NCBI GenBank assembly: GCA_029851415.1
Contig: CM056744.1
Location: forward strand, 104,193,338 to 104,257,337
DNA from: Eretmocerus hayati
Lineage: Eukaryota; Arthropoda; Insecta; Hymenoptera; Aphelinidae
Reading direction: 5' to 3'
DNA length: 64,000 bases
Below the pieces are notes generated by a model. The model saw only the letters and a program-made list of their open reading frames with translations, searched no databases and was not told where the DNA came from. Positions 32,866 to 44,938 of this stretch are shown piece by piece. The position numbers and the translations under genes are program-made. Each line of letters opens with the position of its first letter. The stretch's first letter is position 1.

Positions 32866-33420
32866 ATCTGGATCAATTTCCACACGGTCCTACAACGGTC
32901 CCAATCGTGTCTCTGAGTGGTGTCACTCGTTTCCCACGACGGAATTACATTGGAATCCGATCAATCGTCTGCTCGGGCAATCACGCTCCAAATTCAGTAG
33001 GACTGATGTGAATCTTACTGATGTGTGCTCTTTCGATGGGATTCGTGTGATTTACGAACCAGACCCGCTCCTGGTCCGGATCAGTAGCGATTCGGTCTCA
33101 CAACAGTCCCAATCGTGTGTCTGAGTGGTGTGACTCGTGTCTCATGTCGGAATTAAACTTGATTTCACGGAACAAGGTTCAGACGAACTTGCATAGCCCT
33201 TGGCCAATTGTCTGTTTGGGCAATCATGCTCCAAATTTAGTAGGACCACCGTAAATCTTGTTCAGGAGTGTCCATCAGATCTAATTGAGAAAACAGACCT
33301 ATTCATGGTCCGGATCAATGTCAATTTGGTCCCACAACGGTCCGAATCGTGTCTCTGAGTTGTTTCACTCGTGTCTCACGACGAGATTACTCATGATTCC
33401 GGGGAACAAAGTTCAGACGA
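32866..33420 (+). repeat. 200-230-bp tandem units, three copies, third outside the palindrome
   Basis: Units share GGTCCGGATCA, a GGTC-CACAACGGTCC-AATCGTGTCTCTGAG core and ACTCGTGTC. Copies centre on about 32,900, 33,115 and 33,345. The third lies in the spacer, so the palindrome breakpoint falls inside a tandem array. Confidence 0.75.
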
Positions 33421-35488
33421 GCCTAGTCCGTGCAAGTCGAATGTTGTGGGTAATTGTTCCCTCACTCTTTCTAAGTAATGGCTCCGGCCTTTATCTGCTC
33501 AAGATCGTTCTCATTTTTGCAAACATGTCAGATTTACTGAGCACGACCCCCTCTCTGATCCGCCCCTGCTGGCCTTGTCCTTTTGTATTGTTACGATACT
33601 TCGCAAGATACAGGGCAATATACATTTGGTGGAGGGAATCAAATTGAATAAATGAGCTACCATGAGATCCTACAATGCTCTCTGTGCCGCTCTCATCACC
33701 GGACAACTCGGAAAGACTCGTTCGGGAGGGGAGAACATTTAACAAATCTAACTTGTTTCCAAGATCTAGAACGATTTTTGGCGAAAAAAGCCTGAGCCAT
33801 TACTTAGAATGAGTAAGCGATCACCTTACAACATTCTAGTTGCACCAGGATAGCTCCTAACCCACGCATTAGATACTTGTGTCAAAAAGTTGTAGGGGTG
33901 AGCCATTATAACAGGCTGTATTTTTGAATTGTGCTATTAATCCCCTTCAGAGTTACTTCTTCGCAATTAACCTAAGGATAGCCAAATTTAGCCGCGATTA
34001 AGTAAGCAACAAGTGGCGTCATCTGCTCCGTTGTTTTGCCCGGCACCTCGGCGGCGCACAGTGAGAAATCAAAACAAAGTCTTGGTCGCTAGCAGCCATC
34101 TAAAGCATAGGCGCTAATGGCAAGGAATTCGCCTCGATTTCTCACTGTGCGGTGGTGGCGTGATGTTCACCAATGAGGTTTTTTTGGTGTTATTGTGAGT
34201 GCTGAAAACCCTGCAAGTGTTGTGACAGACGTTTTGCGCAGCTAATTGAGCTCTGGAGACCCCCAAACAGCGGCGGCAACGTGTCATCCTGATACGGGGA
34301 TGACGTGCACGTCGCAACCATAGCCATCTCAGCTGCAAGAACACCTGCCGTTTTTCAAATAAGGACTCAACTCTGAGTGTTTTCCTCCGCTGTTTTCTGC
34401 ATGAAGTACTTAGATAAAGTCCGCCGGCAATTTTTTATCGCCCTGCATTCCCGAAATACATTGCACTTTTTGCTTGCGCAAAGTTATAATTGGATACGGC
34501 TACCCTATACATTAGCATGGAACTGTCCTTAACCATCACCAAGGATGGCCAATTTTGGGCTTCTTGTCATTAAAAGCATGGGCGAATAGTCAAGAATGTT
34601 ATGAAGGATACCAGCTATGAGATGCACAAATTTTCATACTCCTAAGATAATCTCATCTCAAATTTGACAAATGGCCTCTATTGCGGTTTTTAGGAACGAA
34701 GGTGTAGTGCGACTACAAAGATAGTCTGGTGCCATTTGGATGTGTCTGGCTGGATTTTTCAGGTTCTCAGCCTCATCATGACACATATGAGACCACTTTA
34801 AACCTGTTTTCATGTTGAACTGATGAATAAGAGGTGAGTGCTCGAAAATCCGCATCTGAATTTTCTACTTTCTAAGTCTGTGAACTGATGAAAAAGGATG
34901 AGTGAATATACGCATCTCAGCTGATTACAACTACATGCTAGTTTTATACTGGATATATTTCTAATGTGTTCTTTTGATCGTCTGTGCGCAAGTTAGTCAT
35001 TCGCACACTGTTTTTTCGCTTTTCATTTGCTCACAGAAGATCAAAAAACATAGTATGATGCTCGGAGGCAATGGTTTTCGCTTCCCCGTGACTATTTAGA
35101 CACTCACCTGCGGCTCGGGCCTAAAAAAAGTCACTCGAATTGCGAAAACCATCGTTTGTGCCCTTGGATCATAATATACTATTGTGGTTTTTAGGTAATT
35201 GATGATGGAAACTGGCAGCTGCAGCAACAAATGTCACCACAACTTAGTTGTACCATTTCTTGACATTTTATCTCCATCTCACCCAGCACTCAAAGAAACA
35301 GTGGCTCCTTATCTTAATAAGATGAGACTGAATAAACTGATTTTTCTATTGTAGAGCCATGTTTCATCTTAACTTTTGAACTTCTTTTTCTAGTTTTCAT
35401 GAAAAGAAACCTCATATTACAGGTTGTGATCGGTACTTCGATTAATAGTACTGATTGGAATAGATTTGACAGATGTTTTGACAGAAGT
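33168..35488. other. Spacer (loop) of the giant inverted repeat
   Basis: 2.3 kb between the arms. Holds the third 200-bp unit, a short inverted repeat (GCGCACAGTGAGAAATC at about 34,054 with GATTTCTCACTGTGCG at about 34,136) and a hairpin at 35,041-35,180 (ATGGTTTTCGC with GCGAAAACCAT). No transposase or other gene is recognisable. Confidence 0.6.
35041..35180. repeat. Small hairpin element in the spacer
   Basis: Outer TAGTATGAT and GAGGCAATGGTTTTCGC pair with GCGAAAACCATCG-TTTGTGCCC and ATCATAATATACTA across about 70 bp of loop. MITE-like. Confidence 0.5.
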
Positions 35489-38400
35489 TTAATTCCGACA
35501 TGAGACACGAGTCACACCACTCAGACACACGATTGGGACTGTTGTGGGACCGAATCGATACTGATCCGGACCAGGAGCGGGTCTGGTTCGTAAATCACAC
35601 GAATCCCATCGGAAGAGCACACATCAGTAAGATTCACATCAGTCCTACTGAATTTGGAGCGTGATTGCCCGAGCAGACGATTGATCGGATTCCAATGTAA
35701 TTCCGTCGTGGGACACGAGTGACACCACTCAGAGACACGATTGGGACCGTTGTAGGACCGTGTGGAAATTGATCCAGATCATACACTGACCTGTTTCGCG
35801 CATCACATAAATTTCATCGTAAGGGCACACCTGGGCACGATTTTTGGCAGTCCTACTAAAGGACCCCGCACCAAATACATTGTTTCTGGATCTCTGTAAT
35901 CTTCTACGAGACATGGCATACAGAGAGATTGAAATGCCCGGAGCAAATGTTCAAACAGAGTCGGTTTCCTATCGGTTACGGTTATTGAGAAATTTGTTCC
36001 GGAAGCTGTGGAAAATGAAGGCCATTGTGGAGGTTAGGATCCCGAGTCGAACGTCAACATTAACATAGTATACAGTATACGAATAGCATTTTTGCACTCG
36101 GCGCCTTTTTGCATTTTTTGTGTGGCTTTAAGGATGCAGTAGCTAGATTTGATAAAACTTCAGGAATTGGGGTTGAATGATTTATCAACGAAACGTTTCC
36201 TACGTTACGTACGTACGTTCATGATTTCATCTGCGCGTACGCGATCGATGTTTTTTGCATGCGCTACAGTTCCAAAATGAATCTTCGAGTTCACTAGAGG
36301 TATTTCGACCGTGCGCTAAAATCCAAATTTGAATTTCGGGTAGGCTGAATTCCTTGAAATCCTCCTCGAAATGTAGCACACGCGAATGATACATTGAGCG
36401 TAAGCGAAGATTGAATGTGAATTTGAAGGCACCCTGAAATGCCCTTCGTGCCCGCTACAATTAAAAATTTCATTTTCGTGTACGTCAATGATGTCTTTCG
36501 CGTGCACTACAATTGAAAATTTGAGCTTTGCGTACGCTGGAGGAATCATGAACGTCTTCTACAATCTAAATTCAATTTCTGCGTACGCTACACTTATCAA
36601 ATCCCGATTGTAACGCAACCTGAAAAGCCTCTACCGTGCGGTACAATTCATAATCTTATCTTCGCGAACGCTATGAATGTCTTTCGGGTACGCTACAATT
36701 GAAAATCTAACCTACGCCTACACTCAAGGTGTCTTCAGCGTGCGCTCCGAGCCAAATTAGATTTTTCGCGTACACTCCAGTCCAAATCTCCGTATGTGCC
36801 CACGCTATCGATGTTTTTCGCGTCCGCTACAGTTCAAGACTTAAACTTCACTTTCGCTGAAGATATCTTCAGCATGAGCTACAATCCTAATCTAAGTATC
36901 GCAAACGTTAAATTCTTTGAATTTCAACTTGGAGGTGAGACACTAAGCTCTCTATCATTACAGAGAGTTCCTTGACAAGTCTAAAATTAATCAGATTATC
37001 TCTTGCAAAATCTCAAGCTCAAATTTACACGACCTTAGTAGAAATCTGTCCTCAAACTTACTGAGAATAATCGGGTGGATGATGATTCGCCGCACGTCGT
37101 TCTTGGTTGTCTGGCTGATTTTGAGGAGCGAGTCGATTTAGTCCTGTACCGCTCCTTGGCGAGTGTCGATCTGGTCCCGTACTGGTCCTCTGTGAATGTC
37201 GATCTGATCCCGAGCCGGTCCTCCGTGAGAGTTGATTTGGTCCTGTACCGGTCCTTGGCGAATGTCGATTCGGTCCCGTACCGGTTCTCGGCGAGTGTCG
37301 ATATGGACCCGCACTGGTCCTCGATGAATGTCGATCTGATCCCGTACCAGTCCTCCGCGAGTGTTGATTTGGTCCTGTACCGGTCCTTGGCGAATGTAGA
37401 TTCGGTCCCGTACCGGTTCTCGGTGAGTGTCGATCTGGTCTCGTACTGGTCCTCTGTGAATGACGATCTGGTTCCAAACCAGTTCTCAGCGAGTGTTGAT
37501 CCGGTCCCAAACCGATTCCCGGCGAGTGTCGATCTGATCCCGTACTGGTCCTCCATTAGTATTGATGTGGTCCTATACCAGTCCTTGGCGAGTGTCAATT
37601 CGGTGTCGTATCGGTTCTCTGCTAGTGTCGATCTGATCCCATACTGATCCTCGATGAATGTCGATCTGATCCCGTACCAGTCCTCCGCGAGTGTTGATTC
37701 GGCTCTGTACCGGTCCTCGGCGAGTGTCGATTCGGTCTCGTACCGGTTGTCGGCAAGTATCGATCTGGTCCCGTACTGTTCCGCTGTGAATGTCGCTCTG
37801 GTCCCAAACCAGTTTTCGACGAGTGTCGATCTGATCCCATACCGGTCTTCCGCGATTGTCGATGTGATCTCATACCTGTCCTTGGCGAGTGTCATTGCGG
37901 TCTTGCTTCATCTGTCATTGTAGCACGTTCCTATGCTTATAGTATGATCTCACGATCGACAAAGCTATTGTAAGAGCAGTCTCGAGCCGACGAATGAGCT
38001 CAAACGCGCCGTTTGTACACCCAATGTTGAACATTGATTTCGGCTTATTTGTTAAAATACAGTTATTTAGACCATAAAAATAAAAGGATTCTGGTCGCAA
38101 TATCGTTAGTAATAAGCTCATATTGTAATCTAACAATTGACTAAGGTTTTATAAGCTTGGTCACGAGCCGTTGAGAGGCCTCAAACGTGTCGTTTGTGTA
38201 CCCAGACTCGAGCATCGATATGGCTTCGAAGAAATCTGATCAAGATTGGACTGTCACCAGAGGACGTTTCTGTGCTCATGGTATGATCTCACAATCGCCA
38301 CTGATATTATAAGAGCAGTCGCGGACCGAGAAAAAGCCCAAACGCGCCGTTTGCATACCCAAACTCGAGCAGCGATTTTGGCTCATTTCTTAAAATGAAG

Positions 38401-39976
38401 GTATTCAGACCACGAAAAAACGAGATCCTGGTCAAAATATCATTTGTGATCATCTCTGAGCTCTTTGGATGATCCAACATTTGACTCAGGAATTATGAGA
38501 GCAGTCTCAGGCCGACAAATGAGTTCAAACGCGCGGTTAGTATACCCAGACTCGAGCATCGATATGGCTTTGTTCGGCTCAAGGGTGATTCTATCGTTCA
38601 TGTAAAAACTTAGTCTTGCTTCATCTGTCATTGTAGCACGTTTCTATGCATATAGTACGATCTCACGATCGACAAAGCTATTGTAAGAGCAGTCTCGAGC
38701 CAACAAATGAGCTCAAACGCGCCGTTTGTACACCCAATTTTGAGCATTGATTTCGGCTTATTTTTCAAAATAAAGTTATTCGAACAATCAAAATCAACGA
38801 GATCCTGATCGAAATGTCGTTAATAATTGCCTTCAAACTCGTATAGTGATCTAGCAATTGACTCAGGTTTTAAAAGCTTGGTCACGAGCCGTTGAAAGGG
38901 CTCAAACGCGCCGTTTGTATACCCAGACTCGAGCATCAATATGGCCTTGGCCGGATTGAGTGTGATTTTATCGTCTATGTAAAAACTTGGTCATGGTTAA
39001 ACAGTCATTGTAGCACGTTCCTATGCTTATAATATTATCTCACAATCAACAGAGATATTGTAAGAGCAGTTTCAAGCCGAGAAAAAGCCCCGACACTCCA
39101 TTTGTATACCCAGTCTCGAATAATCATTCTTGGTTTATCCGATCCAATAGAGTTATATGCACACTCGCTCAGATAGTATTCATTTCTTAATAATAGAATA
39201 TCATACCATAACCCCTAATATCACACTTTACATCACATGTTAGAAATCAAACAAGCAGTTCATATGAGCAAGGGTACAACCAGTGATCGATGCCATAAAT
39301 TGATGTAACGTATAAAAATAACATCAATTCATGCAAAAACTGAGCGTCTCGCACCAGGCGCACGGCCCCTCGCCCCCTCGGCCCCTCATGACAGCAGAAG
39401 CAGGAGCTAGCAGAAGTAAAAGGCTTCAATGAAGCAAGAAACACACAATATCCAAGACCTCGGAAAACAACGTCCCAATACTCCCTTAGGATGCAGAGTA
39501 CAAACTAAGTGTATAATTAGTTGAACACAGCAAATTAAAATACACCGGAATTCACTTTTGCTCTGATGCTTCATGTTGCTTTGCTCGCGGGCATGAGCTG
39601 GTTTGTCAATAAAACTCGTAACCTCGAATCACGGTTTTGACCGTCACATTACCCGACTAATAATTCAAAATTCATCCAAATCTGCAATTTTGAATCTCTT
39701 CATTTCAAATATTTTGATTCGATTGGAAGGAGGAATAACGCTATTCTTATGTAAAAAAACACGGACAATCACGCGCAAGCGTCAAAATTTCAGTCCGATC
39801 TTTTTTTCGACCAATTTTTTTAGAAAAAAATCAATTTCCAAAAAATTTTTAAATTCTGAAAAGACCAATCGAAAGAGTATCAAATTTTGAGCCAGAAAAC
39901 GTTTACTCCTGAATTTTTTCATCGCACCAAAAACTGCTACATACATTTGCCAGAAATATAGTGGTCACATTGTATA
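35489..39976 (-). repeat. Giant inverted repeat, right arm (4.49 kb)
   Basis: Mirror of 28,492-33,167: two 200-bp units (35,489-35,780), the GCGTACGC array (36,185-36,890), the 33-bp array (37,112-37,895), the 185-bp array (37,915-39,125) and the unique outer part to 39,976. Near 36,205 it carries TACGTTACGTACGTACG where the left arm has about 180 bp more. Confidence 0.95.
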
Positions 39977-39984
39977 TTCCACGT

Positions 39985-40088
39985 ATATTAATTTTATCCG
40001 TCCGGATGCCTCGTCTTGTGATGGCGTCGCTGGTGATATTATATAGTATCCAATTTTATCCGTCCGGATGCCTCGTATCGTGGCGGCG
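39985..40088. repeat. Repeat-end motif, copies 2 and 3
   Basis: Two same-orientation copies (about 39,985-40,025 and 40,049-40,088) of the motif at 27,462, one directly outside the right arm. Direct copies on both flanks suggest the palindrome was inserted into, or is bounded by, this repeat family. Confidence 0.7.
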
Positions 40089-40259
40089 CCGCAGGTGCTG
40101 TTGGTGGGTCAGTGGGTTAGAGGGTCGACGGATCGGTGGATCTGTGTTGGTGTTGCTGGTGATGGCTTTTGACTTATCCGTACAGATGGGCAGTTGATTT
40201 GATGGTCCGATCAGTTGTTCTAGGTTCCAATCAGTCAAAACTTTTTTTTGGATCGATGG

Positions 40260-40990
40260 GCTGTGTCTGGGGTCGAGGCTGGGGCAGGGGCTGGGGCTGT
40301 GACTAAGGCTGGAGCTTAGGCTTTTGGGGCTGAGTCTGGGTCTGTGGCTGAGCTGATGCTGGGACTAAGGCTAGAGCTGAGGCTGGGGCTGACGCTGGAC
40401 TGCGGCTGGGTTCGAGGCTGGGTCTGGGGCTACGAGTGAAGCTGAGGCTGGGACCAAGGCTGGAGCAGAGGCTGAGGCTGTGTCCGTGTCTGAGGCTGAG
40501 GCTGGGGCTAAGGCTGAGGCTGGGTCTGAGGCTGCAGCTAAGGCTGAGGCTGTGGCTGGGGCTGAAGCTCGGGCTAAGGCTGGGACTGAGGCCGAAGCTA
40601 AGGCAGCGGCTACATGCAGTCGTTTGAGGCGATTCTGGGACAGTGAGACAGCGCCTCCATCGGAGGCTGCGGTGGTGTTTGCTTCAAATTACATGGAGAA
40701 AACGGCTCGATTACCACTAGAGGCGCTGTACACTGTCTCAGAATCACCTCAAACGACTACATATACCCGCACCCGGAGGCTTAGGCTGAGGCTGGGGTCA
40801 ATGTTGGGGCTGAGGCTAAGCTGGAGGGTGGCCGCGAGGCTGAGGTTGGAGCTAACGCTGAGGCTGAGGCTGAATCTGTGACTGTGACTGTGACTAGGGA
40901 TGATATGGGGCTGGGGACAAGGCTGGGGCAGTGGCTAAACCTGAGACTGACGCTAGAGCGGAGGCTGGGACTAAAGCTGTTAGGTCTAGA
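40260..40990 (+). repeat. GGCTGA/GGCTGG hexamer-based minisatellite
   Basis: Runs of GGCTGAGGCTGGGGCT and variants. Ala/Glu- or Leu/Arg-rich ORFs here (for example 40,480-40,881) are repeat artefacts. Interrupted by a small MITE at 40,616-40,762. The same family recurs at 43,200-43,420. Confidence 0.9.
40616..40762. mobile_element. MITE inserted in the minisatellite
   Basis: 147-bp unit with inverted ends of about 45 bp: AGTCGTTTGAGGCGATTCTG at the left and the reverse complement of a close variant at the right, each continuing into ACAGCGCCTC. Short direct repeats (ACAT) flank it. No coding capacity. Confidence 0.7.
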
Positions 40991-41340
40991 ATGGCCTACT
41001 TCGGTCTAATTCGATGCAGGATGGTCTAGATCGGTTCAATTCGATCTAACTCGGTCTAGTTTGGTCTAATTGAGTCCAGCTCGGTCTTGCTCGGTCTAGT
41101 TCGGGGTCATCAGGTCTCATTCGGTCTAGTTCGGTTGTATTAGGTTTAGTTCAGTCTAATTTGGTTTAGTTGAGTCTGGTACGGTCTAATTCGGTGTGGC
41201 TCTATCGATTCCAGTCTGGTTTGGTCTAGTTCAAGCCAGGTCGATCTATTCCGTTCCAGCTCGGTCTAGCTCGGTCTAGCTCGGTCTGGTATGGTCAAGC
41301 TCCGTCCAGTTTGGCCTTATTCCGTATTTCTGTCATGAGA
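40980..41340 (+). repeat. GGTCTAGTTC 10-11-bp minisatellite, right
   Basis: Units such as GGTCTAGCTC, GGTCTAATTC, GGTTTAGTTC repeated over about 350 bp. Same family as 28,363-28,490. Confidence 0.85.
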
Positions 41341-42215
41341 TCAAGAGGCGCGGTAGCGCCTCGCTGGCGAGTATGAGCAGACGAAAAATCGAGCGAGGCG
41401 CTGTGCCTATTCTATACTTTGAATTGGGGTTTTTTAACCTTACACTTTTTTTCTACTTGGATTATTAACCTCTTAACGTTGCTCATAGAGCTCTGCGATG
41501 CTTTAGCAAAGCCTTTCTAAAGCGATTCAGACTTCTGTACAATTATTTTCTCAATCCGAGCACTGGACGCGTTTTATTCAGCACCGCAAAATCATGCCTT
41601 TGTTTTACATCTCAGTTCGATTTCTTCAGCCCCGTGTTTCGACTCGAGAAATATCGAAACGTCTCTACTACACATGTGTTGGGTATGTAAGATGGTCGAG
41701 GAAGAGAGAGAGATGCAGAGAAAGAGATGATGAGAGATATAGAAGCGCGTGCGCAAGATCTTGCTGTGCTGTCCGGTTGATGGCAGTCTGCGATTAGGCT
41801 GTCTGCTGCGTACCGGGCAACGCGGGCACCGACCAGCTGGTTTGTTATCGCGGATAAATGAATTTTCGAATTATCTGAATTTCTCGATTCTATAGTTATT
41901 TCATCAGATGTGGATACTCGAAACTAGCCACGACTAGAGGTGACGTAAAGATCAAAGCGCCGCATGCGAGAAGGACAGGGAGGAGAGATTCGTCTGCTTT
42001 GTTGTGTTTTGTGTGTTCGTCGCGGCTCCGCAATATCTTGCTCTTGCCTGTAGCTGCATGGCTCTCCAAGTTGAACTGAACGAAATATACACTGATAGTA
42101 GTGTATTTTTATGAAAAAATGACGGAGCCGTTTGTAAGAAATTCTCAAGTGCGGTGGGAACAAGTGCTTAGAAAATTTGTGGCTACACTTGGATTTTTAT
42201 AACCAAGGAGTGAGA
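41341..42215. other. Non-coding stretch
   Basis: No supported gene. A short GAGGCGC palindrome pair is seen at about 41,345-41,365. Confidence 0.35.
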
Positions 42216-42216
42216 T

Positions 42217-42975
42217 CCCCCCCCCCCCTCGATCACTTTTTTTTCAAAAGTAAAACTAGGCGAGTATGAGGTTTAGAAAAGAACCATTCATCTCCAGTAC
42301 ATCAAAACTTCAAATTTTATACGACATGGTTTAAACTCTTGGAAGGAATGAGATCTAAAAAAACCATGTCGAGTATTTTTTGAGCCGATATGTCACGATC
42401 AACATATCATCACTGATAGAGACTAGTGCCACTTTCCTCCAATCAAATCTTTCTTTCAATTCATCCTAATGCTGGTGGTTTGACAATTTCTTACTAGCTA
42501 ATTGTCGCTGAAATGACCCGAAGTTTAGGTGAGTAGAAGAGGTACAGGGGAATATCGAAATAGAGAAAATATAACTGAGTTTAATTTGGTTTTCATGATG
42601 ATTCACTAAAATCTCATATTTATATTTTCTCTATTTCGATATTCCCCTGTACCTCTTCTACTCACCTAAACTTCGGGTCATTTCAGCGACAATTAGCTAG
42701 TAAGAAATTGTCAAACCACCAGCATTAGGATGAATTGAAAGAAAGATTTGATTGGAGGAAAGTGGCACTAGTCTCTATCAGTGATGATATGTTGATCGTG
42801 ACATATCGGCTCAAAAAATACTCGACATGGTTTTTTTAGATCTCATTCCTTCCAAGAGTTTAAACCATGTCGTATAAAATTTGAAGTTTTGATGTACTGG
42901 AGATGAATGGTTCTTTTCTAAACCTCATACTCGCCTAGTTTTACTTTTGAAAAAAAAGTGATCGAGGGGGGGGGG
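42217..42975. mobile_element. Young foldback element with perfect 350-bp arms
   Basis: Arms 42,217-42,574 and 42,620-42,975 are reverse complements with no mismatch seen beyond the terminal homopolymer (12 C left, 10 G right). The loop is about 45 bp. Ends are poly-C/poly-G followed by TCGATCAC. GAT or AT flanks both ends as a possible short target duplication. No ORF. Identity implies recent insertion or gene conversion. Confidence 0.9.
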
Positions 42976-44130
42976 ATATCATTAAAGCCAAAATTTGTCC
43001 GTCAGCATCTTGCGTATCGGGTTGCCTATGTGGAGGGAGTGAACTTCGATGGCTGGCCGTATGAGTCATGGGTGGGTCATGGGTGGGTAGATGGTTGGAT
43101 GGGTTGGTGGGTGAGTGGGCGTTAGTGGTCAGGTGGGTGGGTTGACGCATGGATGAATGTACTTGAACTTTAGTGATTTCAGTGAGAATTACTAAAGTTT
43201 CAGACTGGGGCTAAGGCTAAGGCTGACGCTGGGGCTGGGTCTTGGTCTAAGGCTGGGCCTGAGGCTGGACTGAGGCTGTGGTTGGGGTTAAGGCTGAAGT
43301 TGTGACTGGGACTGAGGCTAAAACTATATCTGGGACTGGGGCTGGGGCCGTGGAGGGTGCGTGTCTGAGGCAGGAGCCGGGATTGGGGCTGAGGCCGTCA
43401 CTGGGGCTATCCAACTGAGGGAAATTTCCAGATACTCACCGGAGATTTACTACTTCACTATGCGCAACATCACACCAACTCAATAGTTCTCAATCAAAGT
43501 TACTAGGTTGCATCAAGAAAATTGTTTTCTTCCGAATTCACTGTATTACGAAATCTGCATGTTACATTGTTGAGCTACAGAAGCATTTCAGGGGCTCATA
43601 CCATATCAGAGACACTTCCAAGCCGGACGAGCGCTAGCGAGGTAGGCAAAAGCGCTAGTATGAATTAAGATGAGACCAAAAATAGTTTTTACAATGATAG
43701 AGTCTGTGAAATTATAATTTATAATTTCTGGTGCATCGCTTGACCACCGTCACCTCGCTGCAACGAGCACGGGAATTACATGTATAACCTCCGCGTCATC
43801 AGTTTGTATTCAAAATTTCTCTTCAAAATGTCCGTCAACCCCCTATTTTTATCGATTCATAAGGAAGTATGGAATCACAGTTTCCTACACCTAGTTTTTC
43901 ATCATTGTGGCCGATAAATACAGAGAGATATCGCGTCACTTGCTGCCGGAAAATTTGATACGCCCATAAGACGTGGGTTAAACATCCAATTTTCAAATAA
44001 ATTTCTCTCAAAAATGTCATCGTCAACCCATATTCTTTTCAACGGCAATCGATTCAGGGGCTCTCAATCTACAAGTTTTATCAATCCCATTTGCCTGGCC
44101 GAAAAAGTCAGTAACTATCGAACCCCCTTA
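42976..44130. repeat. GGGT array and GGCT minisatellite, then non-coding
   Basis: A GGGT/GGAT run at about 43,065-43,155, a GGCTAAGGCTGAGG-type minisatellite at 43,200-43,420, then AT-rich sequence with no gene up to the first capsid promoter. Confidence 0.6.
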
Positions 44131-44148
44131 AGTGGGAGACTATATAAG
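44131..44148 (+). promoter_or_regulatory. Virus promoter 1: GTGGGAG box plus TATA
   Basis: AGTGGGAGAC directly followed by TATATAAG (44,141). Lies 51-62 bp upstream of the start of the penton-like gene. Confidence 0.65.
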
Positions 44149-44202
44149 GATGGTAGAGTGTGAGTACTCAATCATTTTCAATTCGACCGTCATGGAAGAA
44201 TC

Positions 44203-44887
44203 ATGGAAGAAGAAAAATATTTTATCTGTCTTACTGGTACTTCATCAGTCCTTGGATCTCCTTTCTTTCCACCAATTGAGGCGCGTGTATATCGTAAGCC
44301 TTTCAAGCTAGATCTGTTAGCATTTGAAACTTTCAATTCCATACCCAACATTGATATTGGGTGTAATAGGTTATACGTTGGGGGATATACAATAGAAATA
44401 CCAACTGGTAGATACTAGAAGATATAGGGAAATATTTAGTTAAACAGCTTGCTCCCTTGGGTATCAAATTCAGTTTGAAGCCAAACAACAATACTCTTTG
44501 TAGTGAGGTTGAGTGCAGCGAGAGTATAGATTTCACTCGCAAAGATTCTATAGCTACGCTCTTAGGATTCTCAAAATGTGTGCTCATTGCTGGATGAGTA
44601 CACATCTCAGATTCACCTATACGGATCCTCAAAGTCAATGCAATTCGAATTGAGTGTAATCTAATCACTACTTCTTATCTGAACGGGCAAAAAGTGCACA
44701 CAATCCACGGGTATTCCCACCAGTTCCACCAGGATGTAAAATCACAGAAGTACCGAGGCACTTCACCCCTTTTCGCGTGAGAGCGGACTGCATCAAGTAT
44801 TTGGAGATAAGAATTGTTGATGAGAACGGGGAGTTGATCGATTTCAGAGGGGAAACGATAACGGTCAGATTATTACTATCGAGCTGA
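44203..44887 (+). pseudogene. Penton-like minor capsid gene of an endogenous virus, broken
   Basis: First segment from ATG 44,203 reads FICLTGTSSVLGSPFF and SIPNIDIGCNRLYVGGYTIEIP and stops at TAG 44,416-44,418. Downstream segments in other frames contain LKPNNNTLCSEVECS and IDFTRKDSIATLLGF (about 44,470-44,570), IRILKVNAIRIECN (about 44,620-44,660), and finally EVPRHFTPFRVRADCIKYLEIRIVDENG with LIDFRGETITVRL to TGA 44,885-44,887. These blocks in this order are found in insect Polinton/adintovirus-type elements beside the major capsid gene. The penton-type role is inferred. At least three breaks are needed to account for the frames, so it is a pseudogene. Confidence 0.7.
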
Positions 44888-44930
44888 CATCGCGATGGGT
44901 ATCGTCTAAAATACCAAAGTTGGACGAGGG

Positions 44931-44938
44931 TATAAAAG
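44931..44938 (+). promoter_or_regulatory. Virus promoter 2: TATA box of the major capsid gene
   Basis: TATAAAAG, preceded by GGACGAGGG (a weak version of the GTGGGAG box), 147 bp upstream of ATG 45,078. ATCATCAGTC about 25 bp downstream resembles an arthropod initiator. Confidence 0.65.

Larger units (their letters stand above)
28492..33167 (+). repeat. Giant inverted repeat, left arm (4.68 kb)
   Basis: Reverse complement of 35,489-39,976 along nearly its whole length at about 95-97% by eye; the positions of paired points sum to about 68,467. A 178-bp difference near 32,270-32,450 (left longer) makes the sums shift to about 68,645 for the inner part. The arm is built of tandem arrays: about 185-bp units, 33-bp units, about 60-bp units and about 200-bp units, listed separately. 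No transposase seen in arm or spacer. Confidence 0.95.

Noticed and set aside
28492..39976. CRISPR-like repeat arrays
   Set aside because: The units are long, contiguous and degenerate without unique spacers, and the genome is eukaryotic.
40690..40745. CTCF-like site (CCACTAGAGGCGCTG) in the MITE
   Set aside because: One base short of the consensus spacing and part of an inverted end; no other support.
40436..40881. Leu/Arg- and Ala/Glu-rich ORFs
   Set aside because: Translation of the GGCTGA minisatellite plus the inserted MITE.
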